Assembly: GCA_001600635.1 (NCBI GenBank)
Contig: BCKL01000017.1
Location: forward strand, 452,003 to 516,002
Reading direction: 5' to 3'
From: Leucosporidium creatinivorum
Taxonomy: Eukaryota > Basidiomycota > Microbotryomycetes > Leucosporidiales > Leucosporidiaceae
DNA length: 64,000 bases
How positions within the stretch are numbered: position 1 is the stretch's first letter; the number at the start of each line of letters is the position of its first letter. The notes under the pieces are model-generated. The model made no database searches. It was not told the DNA's origin and was given only the letters and a program-made list of their open reading frames with translations. Positions 33,823 through 45,213 of the stretch are shown here, in pieces. The translations under genes and the position numbers were made by a program.

Positions 33823-33999
33823 GTCGGTGGCACTGGAGGGAAGACGAGCTCGAGAGAAGGGGCGAAGGGACACTGTATAGCAGAAGCGACGATGTCAGCT
33901 TCGGCTTCTCTCTGTTTACTCACGATCAAGGTGTTGAGCTCACTTGTAGGTGTCGAACGAGTCGCCCTTTGGCGAAGGAGCAAAGTCGAGCGAGCAAAT

Positions 34000-34720
34000 G
34001 AGCTGGCTTCGGCGAGGGCTGCGAAGGGTGAGGGCAAAGAGATCAGCTACAGCTCGCTAGTTGTTCTCCTCATTTCTGCTCCAGCATCGCTCCAGCCCCT
34101 TCTCTCGCCCTGCAGCCCGCTCGAACCTCTCTGTTTACGCGCACGAGCCTCAGGTCCTCGCTCTCCCTCGGCTGTTCTCCCGGGACGAGCAGCGAGCCCT
34201 TCTTCTGCACTCGAGCAGGCTGAACCTCAAGTGAGGAGACGGCTCACCTTCCTACGACTACTCTGACGCCCAGAGCTAGCTTCAATTCCGAGCAGCAGCG
34301 ACCAGCAGCTTGGATGACGAGCGACGAGAAGCTGTTGTGCAGCGACGAAGAGGGCGAGGGAAGGGTTGGCGTGTAGCTTTGTGTACGTGTGAGCTTCGAG
34401 ATTTGATCCTGTAGCTTATCCGAGCGAGCAAAGAAGGCGAGTCGAAGAAGCGAGACGAGCGAGTGGGAGGAGAGAGAGCGACGAGGAGGCGGCGCGAAAG
34501 GGTGGAGCGAGTGGAGAGGGGCCTGCTCGTGTAGTGGATACCAGATACTCGCTCTAAATGTCGTATAATTTGCGCTGCAACGCCCTGAGATAGCTGCTGT
34601 AGCTCTCTACCTCTCGTCTCGGCGCTGCTCCCCTCGCAACCGCCGAGTACCGCAAAGCGATGGCAAGCTGTCGCTCACCAGACAGCGTGAGTAGGAGACA
34701 AACCGAAATCAGTCTTGCAC
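34000..34720 (+). repeat. R1 dispersed repeat, copy 3
   Basis: Plus-orientation R1 copy upstream of the minus-strand F-box gene at 32352-33822. The conserved frame here reads RALLLHSSRLNLK and then a stop codon inside the word that encodes KWGDGS in the other two copies, so this copy has lost the peptide. It retains ATGGCAAGCTGTCGCTC followed by a GTGAGT donor (34660), as in copy 1. Confidence 0.7.
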
Positions 34721-34857
34721 ATCGAGCTCAGCGACACAGAGCACGCTCAGCAGCGTCTCCTTCAACCGAGCCGATCCCGCTTCTCCCTTCGCCGAGCTCT
34801 GCGGAAGAGGAAAGGGATCAGTTGGCGTCGCCTGAAGGAGCACGAGCACCACTCACC

Positions 34858-35978
34858 TCACCAAGTGGCCGCGTCTTCCCACAGGGCGAAGAAGGAATCT
34901 CTGACCACAGCTTTGTCTTCGACGACGATTCCCCTCGGGGAGCAGAGCCGCTGGATTCGTGCTTTGAACGCCAAGTCCCAGCTATTCGGCAAGACCAGCT
35001 CTCTCAGCCTCTGCATACAAGACGGAGGGTTGGCGACAAGCGTTTCTGTGTACTCCCATCCGCTTGACGGGATATCGCCGTAGGGAAGTAGGCGAAGGGC
35101 GGTGAGCTCGGCTGGAATGGAGCCAAGGATGGTGGAGGGGTCGTAGCGGGTCATGGTTATCGCGAGGCGTCGAAGAGCGGTGAGGGACTTCCAGAACTGG
35201 TCGAGGTCCTCAAAGTGGGCGAGCTGGCTGCGAATCGCTAGTCGTTCGAGTTGAGGTCCGAGTCGAGCGAGCACCGTGTCGGCGAGTTGCTTCTCGCCAC
35301 GATCTGCGTCATAGTCGAACGGACCCCAAAGGTCAATGCCGAGGTGGACGAGGCGGGGGAGTGCGGCACCTCGAAGGAAGTGGATGGCGAGGGCTTGGTC
35401 GGGAGGGTCGGCGATGGAGAGAGTTTCGACGTTGGGGAACGAAGTGAAAGGGGGCAGGACGGTGGCAGTGTTGAGGTGCAAGCTGGTGATACCTGTAGGA
35501 AGACGTTGCACAAACTGAGTCGGGTCCCTAACCTGGGCCGCAAGGGACACTCACTATCGCCGAAGCACCACGACCGGATGCGAAGCCCACGAATGGCACC
35601 TACCTCGCCCGAGAGCCACATCTCGCTAGCCAGTGGCATGTAGCTGACGAGTAGCTCCACCTCCGAGCGCCTCCAGGGTACACGATCGCCAAGCCTGACC
35701 GAGCGCACTCGCTGCCTCAGCCCTCCGCCGAGCACAGCGCCGAGGTCGTTCGCAGCCTCCAACGCTGAAAGTACATCCTCCATCTCGCTTTGGTGCTCGA
35801 TGTAGACGTGCTTGCCGAGCTCGTGTTGCGCTATGCTGCACCAGCGCTTGCTGACGAGGGCGCACACTCTGAGGGTGCTGTAGCGCTCCCTGTAGGTGGT
35901 GAAGCTGAGCGAGGGCGGAGCGAGACGAATGATGTGATGCAAGAGCTCTGTGGGTAGTCTCGTGAAGGGGTCGGCCAT
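34858..35978 (-). CDS. F-box/LRR protein
   Basis: Starts with a clear F-box: MADPFTRLPTELLHHIIRLA, then RVCALVSKRWCSIAQHELGK. One intron (35493-35554, donor GTGAGT, branch-like CCCGACTCAG, acceptor CTACAG) joins GLRIRSWCFGD to SITSLHLNTATVLPP in phase. Leucine-rich segments follow: LPRLVHLGIDLWGPFDYD, LERLAIRSQLAHFEDLD, LRRLAITMTRYDPST, LRELVLPNSWDLAFKA. It ends at 34858 with a short Trp-containing tail. It is only distantly related to the three-unit family. It likely serves as an SCF adaptor; the substrate is unknown. Single intron and intact frame, about 350 aa. Confidence 0.8.
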
Positions 35979-36225
35979 TCTGCTGCTCGTGCTGCTGCTC
36001 AGGGCCGATTCGAAGGCGCCGTTGAGTGATGCAGGGTACTGGGCGAAGCTTCGCCGGGCTGTAGGCGACTGCTGGAGGTGCAGACGGGTGCTTCGAGTCC
36101 TGTAGCGTTGTCAAAGCTGGAACGAAGAGATGTAGCGGGAAGCCAAAAGGCAGCGGCTCGCTCACGCTTCTCTCCCCGCTACCATCACCTCGTGCTCGCC
36201 CGCTGCTCCGACTTGCTGTACGACA

Positions 36226-38232
36226 ATGGCGACGAGGAGGATCCGGCTGCTCACTTCAGAGCTGCTTCGTCTGATTGCTGGTGAGCTTCTCTCTGCACCT
36301 CATCAGCCTCGCGCATAGCTCACGCTCTCTCCTCGCTTGCCAACAGGCTTCCTGCCGGATCATCGCTCGTTGGTCTCGTTCGCTCAAGCGTGCAAAACGT
36401 TCCAAGCTGCTGCTCAACCATACATGATCGCCCCGCCCTTCCTCACTACAACTCGCGCTGCTAGGACTTTCGCCGCTTCGTTCGCGCGCAACGTGACGGT
36501 ATGGAAGCAGGCCAAGGGCAAGAAGGCGATGCTCGAGAACACGTACTGGACTCCGACCGAGGTGAGCAGTCTTGTCCAGCTCAGACGATGCGCCCCGAGC
36601 GAGCCACGGCTGACCGTTCCCTCCCTCGGCGATGGCTCTCGCCACAGCTCAACTTCTTGCAGCTCGACCGTCAAGCTCGCGAGCATGGAGATCGCGCCGA
36701 GCACTGGCCTCTCCCGCCCTGCATCTACGAAGGACCGCCTTGCCGAACCTGCGACGAGCCTCCCCTCTCGTACGCTCGGATATCGGGCGAGGGGCTCAAG
36801 TGGCTGCCCTCGAGCTCGAAACGCTGGCACTACCACAACCCTTCCGACCTCTACCTCCCCTCCCTCTCTCTCATCACCCTCGAAGCCTTCCCCCACCTCA
36901 CCAAGCTGACTTTCCATCGCTGCGCTCTGCCCGACGAGGCCTTTGCTCGCATCTTCGGCGCTCAGAGCTCCCTACGCAGCAGGCTGAAGGAGCTCAGGCT
37001 CGAAGAGTGCTGCATCTTTCACGGTGCTGTGGAGTGGGCGTTCGTCGTGCAGACGCCGGGAACGAGAATCAAGTGGGCGCCGAAGGAAACTCAGCGCTTC
37101 TTCGAGACCGCGGCTTTGGGCTACGAGACGGATGAAGAGGACTCGGGATGGGAGACCGACGAGGAGGAGAGACTCGAGCATGCGATGAACAGGTGGAGGA
37201 AGGAAGAACAGGACGAGAAGAAGGAGCTCGAGCAGCGTACCGATACGTCGAGCAGGAAGCCCGTTTGGCAGGACGGCCATCTTCGCCCTTTGAGCTACCA
37301 CTCGCATAGGCGCAAGCGCAAGGCTCGACGCATCCCAGGAGCGGTAGTCTACAGCTCTGAAGACGAATCGTCCAGCATCATCATCGAGCCACTTCCCGCG
37401 CCCCCCGAGCTCTCGGCTTCGGACATCGATGAGGACGACGCCGATGGCAGCAGCGACAGCGAGACGGACGACGAGTACGATCCCCTCGGCTTTCCCCACT
37501 ACCGCCTCACCCTCTCCGCCAAGCGTCAGGAAGCGCTCCGTCACGCCTCGACCGACTACTCGACCTTCCGCCTCGCCCGCTGGAGCTATCAAGTCTACGT
37601 TCCGCTCCCCGGACCCTTCCTCACTTCGCAGGCGATTCTTCCCCCCATCATCACAGGACAACACTTCCAGCACCTCACCAAGCTCACCATGTCGCTGCGC
37701 CCGATGGAAGAGGACGAGGAGCAGCCCGCTGTCGAGCTTGCCATTTTCGAGTTCCCTGCTTTCCCTCACTTGATCGAGTTGAAGCTTTGTAGCTGGGGTA
37801 AGGTGTATGTGACCGAAGACGAGGTGCTGAGGTGCTTCAGAGCCAGTGTGTCGAGGTGAGCTTGTCCTTTCGTCGCTCTCCCTGCTTCGAAAGCTGACCG
37901 TGGCCCCGCTATCCTCTCCGCCGCGCTTTCTCAGCCCTCCTTACGACGCCTGGGGAGCTTCCTACGAACCTTCTACCTCCTCCAAGCTCATCCGACCTCG
38001 CTACCTCGACTCTTCGCTCGCCTCGCTCTCCTGGAAGCCGCTCGATGCCGATGAATGGACCGAGATGGAGCAGCGCAGGGGCAGGCCCTACTCAGGACTC
38101 GAGCTGCAGCTGCTCGACTTGGAGGATGTCGACATGGGCGTGAGGGAGCGAGTGAAGAAGGCGGAGGAGCAGGAAGCTGGAGCCGCCGACTCTACGCCGA
38201 AGGGAGACTCGGATGAGGGAGCCACCGCTTGA
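36226..38232 (+). CDS. F-box-like protein, copy B of an inverted pair (intact)
   Basis: Intact partner of the broken copy at 13370-15366. Exon 1 is MATRRIRLLTSELLRLIAG (ATG 36226), an F-box-like helix, joined to FLPDHRSLVSFAQACKTF. Further exons give MIAPPFLTTTRAARTFAASF, a Cys pair motif (CIYEGPPCRTCDEPP), LRR-like strands (FPHLTKLTFHRCALPDE, LKELRLEECCIFHGAVE, FQHLTKLTMSLRPMEED), a long acidic Ser-rich block (SDSETDDEYDP) and a basic RRKRKARR patch. The last intron (about 37857-37938) precedes PPYDAWGASYE; the stop is at 38232. The acidic and basic blocks suggest nuclear location. The family is unknown outside this pair as far as I can tell; the F-box call rests on the N-terminal helix and the LRR pattern. 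Confidence 0.75.
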
Positions 38233-38600
38233 CCCGCCATGGAGGGCGTTGCTTGCTGGCTTGCTTACTGAAAGGGAAGGAGGGTGGTACTCGATTGACC
38301 GCCTCTTGCTGAAACGGTGTGCTGTTGCTGCTTCATCGTCCTCGATCCCGCCGGTTGAGCGAGCTGCTCGGCGCCGAGAAGTGAGCGTCAATCAAACAGC
38401 ACCAGGCTCGCGAACACGACATGAGTCGTCTTCAGCATCCAGGATGGCTACCTGCTGCCCCCCAAGCGCCGCTGCGTGGGCTCTCCTGGCCTGCTCACTT
38501 AACGGCGCCTGTCGCCCACCTCTTCGCTTCCTCCTTTTCAGTTCGTCGCGTCTCCGTCACTCGATCCGCTATAGCAGCTAGCTGTACTGCTACACACGAT
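38233..38600. other. Intergenic with TCGGCGCCGA palindrome
   Basis: About 370 bp, the promoter side of the Asteroid-like gene. It contains the perfect palindrome TCGGCGCCGA at 38368-38377. No gene seen. Confidence 0.4.
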
Positions 38601-40622
38601 ATGGGCGTCCACGGCCTGACCTCCTACATCGCCAAGCACTCTTCACTTCACACCACTCTCGCGCTCCCTCCCTCGCCCATCGACCCTCTCGTCTCAGCAG
38701 ACTTGGCAGCAGACGCTACAGCAGGACTAGCAACACCAAGACGGCCATGGATCGTCGACGCACTCGCCTTTCTGTATCATGTCGGCCTTAGCGATACATT
38801 GCGCGGCGGAAATTACAAGGAGCTGAGGGCGAGCGTCAGGCGCTACGTCGAGTATTGGCGAGCGTGTGGACTAGAGCCGGAGTTTGTGTGGGATGGTGAG
38901 TGTTTAAGCCACTCTGCGCTGCTTTGCTAGCCGCAGCGAACTAACGGTCTCGCCCCTAGGACCCTTTGACTCTTCCAAGCTGCCCACCGTGGTCCAGCGC
39001 TCGCAGCAGTCGCTGAAGAAGTCGCTAGCGTACATGAGGGCATCGGACGAGAAGCGTGGATCTCAGCCACAACTCGCGGCTTCAGCAGCTCGTCTACCGC
39101 TGTTAAGCCAGAACGCCTGTATCGCCGAGCTCAGGGCAATATGCGCGCCGATGTGGTTCGCAGAGGGAGAGGCAGACTCGCCTACAGCTGAGCTAGCACA
39201 GCGGCGAGGTGATGGAGCTCTGGTCGGCAGCAACGGTGAGTTTCGTGGTTTTGGAGGAGTGACCGACTCGACCGAGAGCTTCGTAAGCTACGAGCGGGCT
39301 CGCGCTGACAATGCCTACGTACAGACAGCGACTACTTCATCTTCCCATCCTCCGCTGGCTACGTACCACTCCAACGCATCGAGTACGGACCAGATCGCCT
39401 CTCTCGGCTCGAGCACGTCGACCCCCTCCTACCTCCGTGCCTCCACATGCAAGTCCACCACCACACGACCATCGCCAAATCTCTCAGCATCCCTCCTAGT
39501 CATCTCCCCGCCTTCGCCGCCCTCATCGGCAACGACCAGTACAGCTCCTCCGAGCTCCTCCTTCCTCGGCGCTCAGCTGCCGCCTACCCCGGCCAAGTCG
39601 ACAAGACGGATACGCTCAGGATCGCTCGAGCGCTAGCCAAGGTTGATGCGAGCATCGGCGTCGAGGACGCTCTGCGCGCAGTGGTACCGGCGCTGCTGAG
39701 CAAGCCCTCGCGCGACACCAACATGCTTGCCAGTCTTCTCCGCTCGGCGGGCTCTTACCAGCTTCAGCCGCTGGATCTGCCGTCCCCCTCCTTCCCACTC
39801 CATCCCCAACCAGGCGACACCCTTCCACAATCTCAATGCCGACTCGTCTACCTCGACGCCTTCCGCCTCGGCCGGCTCAACCAATTCGCCCTCTCCATCA
39901 TCAAGCATCGTCAGGTCACTCCCGGTGGAGCGGTCGAGGTTCCCGAATTCCAGTCGCCCTCCGTTTCGATTGGCCGACCCCTACGACTGTGGATCTACGC
40001 CATCATCAACGAGGCGATCGGCTTCGGCGGCGACACGACCATCATCGAGCATGTACGGCGACAGGAGGAGCTCTACGCTGCTACGGTACCCATACCAAAG
40101 CTGCAAGATCTTCTCGACCGACAAGGAGGAGGAGTCTTCCCCTCGCCCATCGTACTCGGCTCGCCGGAGGAGCGCCTCTCTCTCTACGTCGTCGCGCTCG
40201 CCTGGCCTGGAATGCCACCAGCAACCTACGACTTCTTCCCCCTCGTGCTCGCCCTTCGACACATCCAGCTCTACTCCAAGCGCCCTTGGAGCACCGAGGA
40301 GGTTCTAGCAGCCCTCACCACCGCCGTCCTCCTCGCCTCGGGCGCCTCCTTCGACCTCACCGCCTTCCCTCTCCCTCCTGCCCCGCCGAAAGCCTTCATC
40401 CAACGCTCGGTCGAGCTCATCCAAGCCCTCTTCTACCAGTGCATCCTGGCCGAGGTGTTGCTCGTGACTGAGCTTCTGCCTGAGCCGCACGCGCTCTTCA
40501 ATGGCGCGCTGTTCCACACGCTGCTCGGCGTGGGAGATCGGTGGAGTAGTGTAGAAAGTGGGCTGCCTGTGGAGGTGAGGAGTCGGGTGCAGCAGCTGTG
40601 GGAGATGGTTATCAGCGAGTAG
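38601..40622 (+). CDS. Asteroid/XPG-like nuclease-family protein
   Basis: Member of the Asteroid branch of the FEN1/XPG structure-specific nuclease superfamily. It begins MGVHGLTSYIAKHS, typical of the family; PWIVDALAFLYHV holds the first conserved Asp and EFVWDGPFDSSKLPTVVQRS the second. After two introns (near 38895-38959 and 39236-39324; branches CTAAC and CTGAC) the I-region EAC-type motif reads FAEGEADSPTAELAQRRG and NDSDYFIFPSSAGYVPL, with the Asp/Glu cluster kept. A helix-3-turn-helix-like SIPPSHLPAFAALIGNDQYS follows, then a long C-terminal region typical of Asteroid proteins. About 600 aa, intact. The acidic residues suggest metal-dependent activity is possible, but Asteroid proteins are poorly studied and the substrate is unknown. 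Confidence 0.85.
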
Positions 40623-40866
40623 GCTCGTAAGGCTCGGTGAAGGGGCGGTCGTGGGTGGGAAGCTGAAAGATGGGAGTAGGGGAGCACGAGGCAACTCCAG
40701 ATAGCATGTAAAGTATCTTCGTGCACCATGTGCTCTTTGAGGATCTGCTCTGGATGGACCGCAAGGTTCCGAGCTCGAGAGGCAAGCCTTTGCATCGCGC
40801 TAGCTCGTTTCGCTCTTCATCTTCTTCCCCTCACTTCCCCTCGCCCGCCTCATCCCCTCACAAGCC

Positions 40867-42024
40867 ATGAAGCTCGCATTCCTCATCGTGGCTCTCCTCG
40901 CTCTCCTCACTATCTCAGTCACTGCTGCTCCTGCCGCGGTCGAGCTCGCCGATGTCAATACGTCGGACCTCGTCGCTCGCGCTGCTCCTCAATGCCGCAA
41001 AGGCTGGACCCCGTGCAAGGAGACGAAGTGTGAGTAGAGCTTGATTGGACCTGTGGCTGAGCTTTCCGGCGCCGCTGTCGGGTGAACGCTGATCTTGACC
41101 ATCCCCGGAACCCCCTCGCATGTTGTCCTCCTTCCTCTCCCCCTTTCCAGCCAGCTTGCTCAAGCCAGTCTGCTGCAAGCCCAACGCGGTCTGCATTCGC
41201 GGCCATGGCTGTCTGAGCTGCCCTCTCGTCACCCGAGGACCTCTCGGCGCCATTAACGGACTCGGTTTCGCCGAAGGCTCGACTCAGGAAGTCAAAGAGG
41301 ACGTCAAGACTCCAATCGCCTGTTGCAGTCTTTGCGCCAACAATAAAAGGTGCTCGGTATTCGCGGGGAGAAAGGGGACTTCTGTAGGTCACTCGAAGCC
41401 GTCGGTTCGGCGGAAAGCTGACCTCGCTTCTGTCCGAGCATAGGCATTCGCACCTCTATCGCTTCACCATTCCATGTACGATATATCAGCACTCATTTCA
41501 GTACTCGCTCGACCTCGCTACGACTCCCCCTTCGCTCCTCCCTCAACTCGCTCGACCTCCCTTCGGCTCGGCTTTTGCTCGTCCCAGCTCGGAACGACAT
41601 CTCTCCCTCGATGGGCTCAGGAGAGATGGATAGGACCGACCGTACGGTTGGTAGGGATTGGAGTAATGAGGAGGGATTAGGAGGAGTAGATCGGGATGTA
41701 GGAGAGTAGAGTCGAGGAGCGGGCGTCAGGCTGAGGGAGCGGCTATCATCTGTTGGCTTTAGACTTCTCACGAGCTCTGAGCCACAGCCCGACTCGAGAG
41801 CCGACTCTGTTAGCTTCTGGCCCAGGCAACCTCGCTCTCAGCGACAATTGTGCGCCTCTCACCTACCTGGACAAGGAGCTGGATCAAACCATCTTCACCG
41901 TCGGCGGAGCTCCGTGCACCAACATGAAGGCGTGAGTGCTGCTGTCGACCTCGGCGCTCCCTCGGCGTTCTTGACCGAGTCTTTTGATCCGAGCAGTACT
42001 TATGGCGGCCCGAGCTACCACTGA
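40867..42024 (+). CDS. Small secreted cysteine-rich protein
   Basis: Starts with a signal peptide MKLAFLIVALLALLTISVTA, then a short pro-region and PQCRKGWTPCKETK. After an intron: PVCCKPNAVCIRGHGCLSCP, and ACCSLCANNKRCSVFAGR, a spacing seen in PAN/Apple-like or effector-type Cys-rich proteins. A GTAGGT donor and CTGACC branch follow. A phase-consistent model then joins AFAPLSLHHS (donor GTACGA near 41475) to PTREPTLLASGPGNLAL, SDNCAPLTYLDKELDQ, TVGGAPCTNMKA and, after a last intron, TYGGPSYH with a stop at 42024. If the 310-nt third intron is not used, the protein would instead run to 41680 through low-complexity text. Ten or more cysteines suggest disulphides. The function is unknown; effector or cell-wall roles are guesses. 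Confidence 0.65.
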
Positions 42025-42210
42025 TTTTCTCTGGCACGCTACGATACTTTCGACGACTCTCGACTCCCAATTTTCCATTCTCAACCAGCGGACACGATAC
42101 GCGGACGATTCTAGCTCAATGTGACCTGCCCTGCACGTCTGTAGCCTTCGAGCATTCCAAATGTATAGTAGCGTCTGTTCAAAAGCAAGCTGAATCCTCA
42201 AGACCCCCTC

Positions 42211-44206
42211 TCAAGCGACATGGTTGTTGAAGAACGGATCGTGGCTCGACTCCTTCTTCGGCAGGGGCGAGGCGGGGTAGGCGTCGTCCTGGAGGTGAGG
42301 GTCGGATACGGCGGCGTAGGAGGTATGCGAAGCGCACGCTTGGCACGAGTTTCCACCTGCTCAAGTTGGAGGGTGATGGAGCACGAAGTTAGTTCGGCGA
42401 ACAACCAAAGCGGCGCCGAACCGAGCTGACCGTTGCGACGAGCGAAAGCGACCGCGATGAACATGAACCCAGCCCAAATGGCGGTGAAGATCGAGATGTT
42501 GGCGACTCCAATGGCTTCAACGACAGAAGGAGGTCAGTACAGCCCCGGTGTAGCCTCGCCTTTCCGTCTCGGCGCTCGTAGAGAAGCCCCACAACTCACA
42601 AACGATCAAATTCAGCGGTTGCTTCAGTTTTGACTGGTTGCAGAAGAAATTGAGTCCTGGAGAGCGGGAGGTGGTTAGGGAGGCTCGGCGGTGGGAGAGC
42701 GAGCAGCTTACCGATGATGGCCGGGGTGAAGGCCAGGGCGGGGAGCTCCAAAGTGGGGTTTGCTCGCAAGTAGTCGGCGAAAGAGGTAGGAAGCGTCCAG
42801 AGGTCGTGAAGGCCGATGGTAGGGATGCTCTCGCCCGAGATGGCGGTGCCTATGCTCGCAGAGGTCGTAGAAGCTTCGTCGGCGTAGAACGCGGTGACTC
42901 GGTCTGCACGAGGTCAAGGTGTTAGCAGTAGAGCCAGCGCCCTTGAAGTCGACGCACCACTCTCCGTCACTGAAGCGTTGAAGAGGGGCCCCGAACGAAG
43001 CATCGAGTAGCCGCTCGGTACTCCTACGTCGGCGAGATGCGCCGAGTGCAGAGCAGCGACGTAGTTGCTGATGCTGGTGACGAGAGCTTGTGGTCGCGCA
43101 TCTCCAGCGTAGCCCGAGGGAGGAGGCGCAAAGTTGGCGACGAGGGTAGCGGTGCCGTTGGAGAGTGTTCCGCGAGAGATGAGTGTTGTGAATCGAGGTG
43201 AGGTGCAGTTCAGGCTCTGCAGCGAGGTGCCGCTTCCGTCGACGCAGGTCATGTACCCATCGGTCGAGAGTGTGTCGAGCTCCCATCCTCCTACGCCGCC
43301 CGAGATGCGCATGCCAGCGAGAAGATCCATCGCGAAGCCGTCGACGAGAAGCCTCAAAGTGTCGCGAAGGCCGAAGGTCGACACTTGGGTCTCCAACGCG
43401 CGGACTGTACCGTAGTCCGAGGTCGGTGGACGATAGGCGAGAGCGCTGGTGGTGTGAGAGAGCTCGAGCTGCACCAGGGCGCCGGGATTGGCGCAGAAGA
43501 AGCGCACCGAGCCGGTCACCTCCAGCTTGTTGGCGTTCGCGCGAATGGAGATGAGGCGACGCGAGGTGTTCTTGGTCAAGTCGGGGTCGTAGCACGAATT
43601 GCCGAGCTCCTCGCCCTGGTAGACGAACCCGTACAGTGAGTCGGGCGGAGCGAGCGCACTCCAGCGCGAGGAGGGGGAGCTCGGCGATGCTGTCGCGGCC
43701 GACGTGGGAGGAGCGATGGAAAGGATGCGGTAGGGGTAGGCGGAGACGTTGGTGTAGAAGCTGTCGCCGAGAAGGAAGAGGTGACTTGTGCATCCTGCGT
43801 CGCGGACCGAGGTTGTCAGTGCTAGCGGAGCGCTCTCCCTCGTCCCCCGTGCGCACCAGTATCCTTGCGAGTGGCTACGAAAGACCCTGCGGTAGATGCG
43901 GGTCAGCTTCTTCACCCGGGGTACTGCTGCAGCTCGAGCTCACACCAGCTCTGAGATGGGCCGAAGAAGACAGGAGACACGACTGCGATTTGCTCATGGC
44001 CGACGGTCGCAAAGTTGAGCACCGTGAGGAGGATGAAGATGACTGCAGAAGCTGCGAAGACGGCGCCCGCGAACCAGCGCCATGGGAAAGGCTGCCGCGA
44101 GATCAACGGTCAGAAATCAGCTTCTGCAGTACAACGAGCCAGCGGGAAGCAAGGTACATACCCTGGAGATAGCGTAGTCGAGTGAAGGAAGCTGTCCGAG
44201 GACCAT
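42211..44206 (-). CDS. Two-TM fungal surface protein with large ectodomain
   Basis: Not a family I can name. Exon 1 gives MVLGQLPSLDYAISR; then PFPWRWFAGAVFAASAVIFI begins the first membrane helix, followed by SPVFFGPSQSWCELELQQYPG. Joining this to VFRSHSQGYWCARGTRES needs removal of only 29 nt (43887-43915), which carry GTGAAG, CTGAC and CGCAG. The ectodomain has scattered Cys and N-glycosylation sites (NVSAYPYR, NGTATLVANF, NASVTES) and conserved-looking text (GFVYQGEELGNSCYDPDLTK, ISGGVGGWELDTLSTDGYMT). Later exons give IGLHDLWTLPTSFADYL, LNFFCNQSKL, then a second helix SIFTAIWAGFMFIAVAFARR and a cytosolic tail ending PFFNNHVA at 42211. A surface or secretory-pathway membrane role is inferred. 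Confidence 0.7.
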
Positions 44207-45213
44207 CGCTGTTGTCGAGGTGCAGAGTCAAGGAGGAAGGCAAGCGACGGCAGCGCCTTTCAGAGCCGTTTCATCGCGCGAGGTGCTTGGCGGTGAAAGG
44301 AGGTGCAGCTGTGTCCGTCGGGGTCAGAAGAGAGTCTTTATACGGGCAACAGGCTTGGTGGGTTCTGCTCGCTGTAGGAAGCTGACCTTCGCCGAACAGC
44401 CTGAGATTCGGCGCCGAGGTGAATTGAGGCTTGCTGAGGCGTACTTTGGAGCCGAACTGTTCAGCACCGATTGCATAGAGCAGCTGTAGACCACTGTCTG
44501 TAGTGCCTCGTCTTCATACACAATTTCCAGCAGAAGACACCTCGAGACGGCTTCAGCGAAGGCAGCGCCGAGCTCGGCGAAGAGAGAGCTTCGAAGGGTC
44601 AGCAGAGGACTGGGCAGGCGAGCTTCCAGAGTGTACTGACCGCAAGGACAAGTATTTGAGCGCTCGCCCAACGCACCGAAGAGCCACAACTCAGAAGACC
44701 CCTCTCCCTCGCCAGCTTCGAAGCCTTATGGGAGCAGCACCTCGCCCCTTGGCCGCTTGCACTCTACCTCGACTTCATCTCGAATCGTCTACAGCACTCG
44801 AGGAGCTCAAGTGACAGTTCGCGGAGTCTACCACACCACTTCAGCCTCTTCGAACACCTCTACAGCGCTCTCGTCGGGCTCGGTTTCGGCTCGGTCTCAT
44901 CTGCCATCTACGTCGTACCAGCTGCTCTCAGCTTCAGTGTAAACCTCAACAAGGTGCGTAGCAGCTCTGCCATTCAGTCTGTGCCCATCCCAGCCCCCTC
45001 GTCGTGTCGTTGAATCGAGCACACTCCCCCGCCCTTCTTGTCCATCCTCCAGCGGAGGCAGCGGAAGAGGGAGCTAAGAGACAGCACATACCACTTCTCA
45101 CTCTACCTCGCCGCTGTTCTGCACCCTCCCAGGACCTCGGCGACCATCCCCAGCGGAGACTGACGCCGCATCTCTCAACTGCCTCTCGCAGCACTTTGGG
45201 ATTGTTGTAGATC
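44207..45213. other. Gene-free region between divergent genes
   Basis: About 1 kb. Open frames here lack ATG starts, splice logic or family signals. It holds the palindrome TCGGCGCCGA at 44408-44417 and should contain the promoters of the surface protein (minus) and the ArfGAP (plus). Confidence 0.45.

Noticed and set aside
44324-44689. Open frame of about 120 codons on the minus strand with several cysteines
   Set aside because: It lacks an ATG, shows no signal peptide or family pattern and lies in a presumed divergent promoter.
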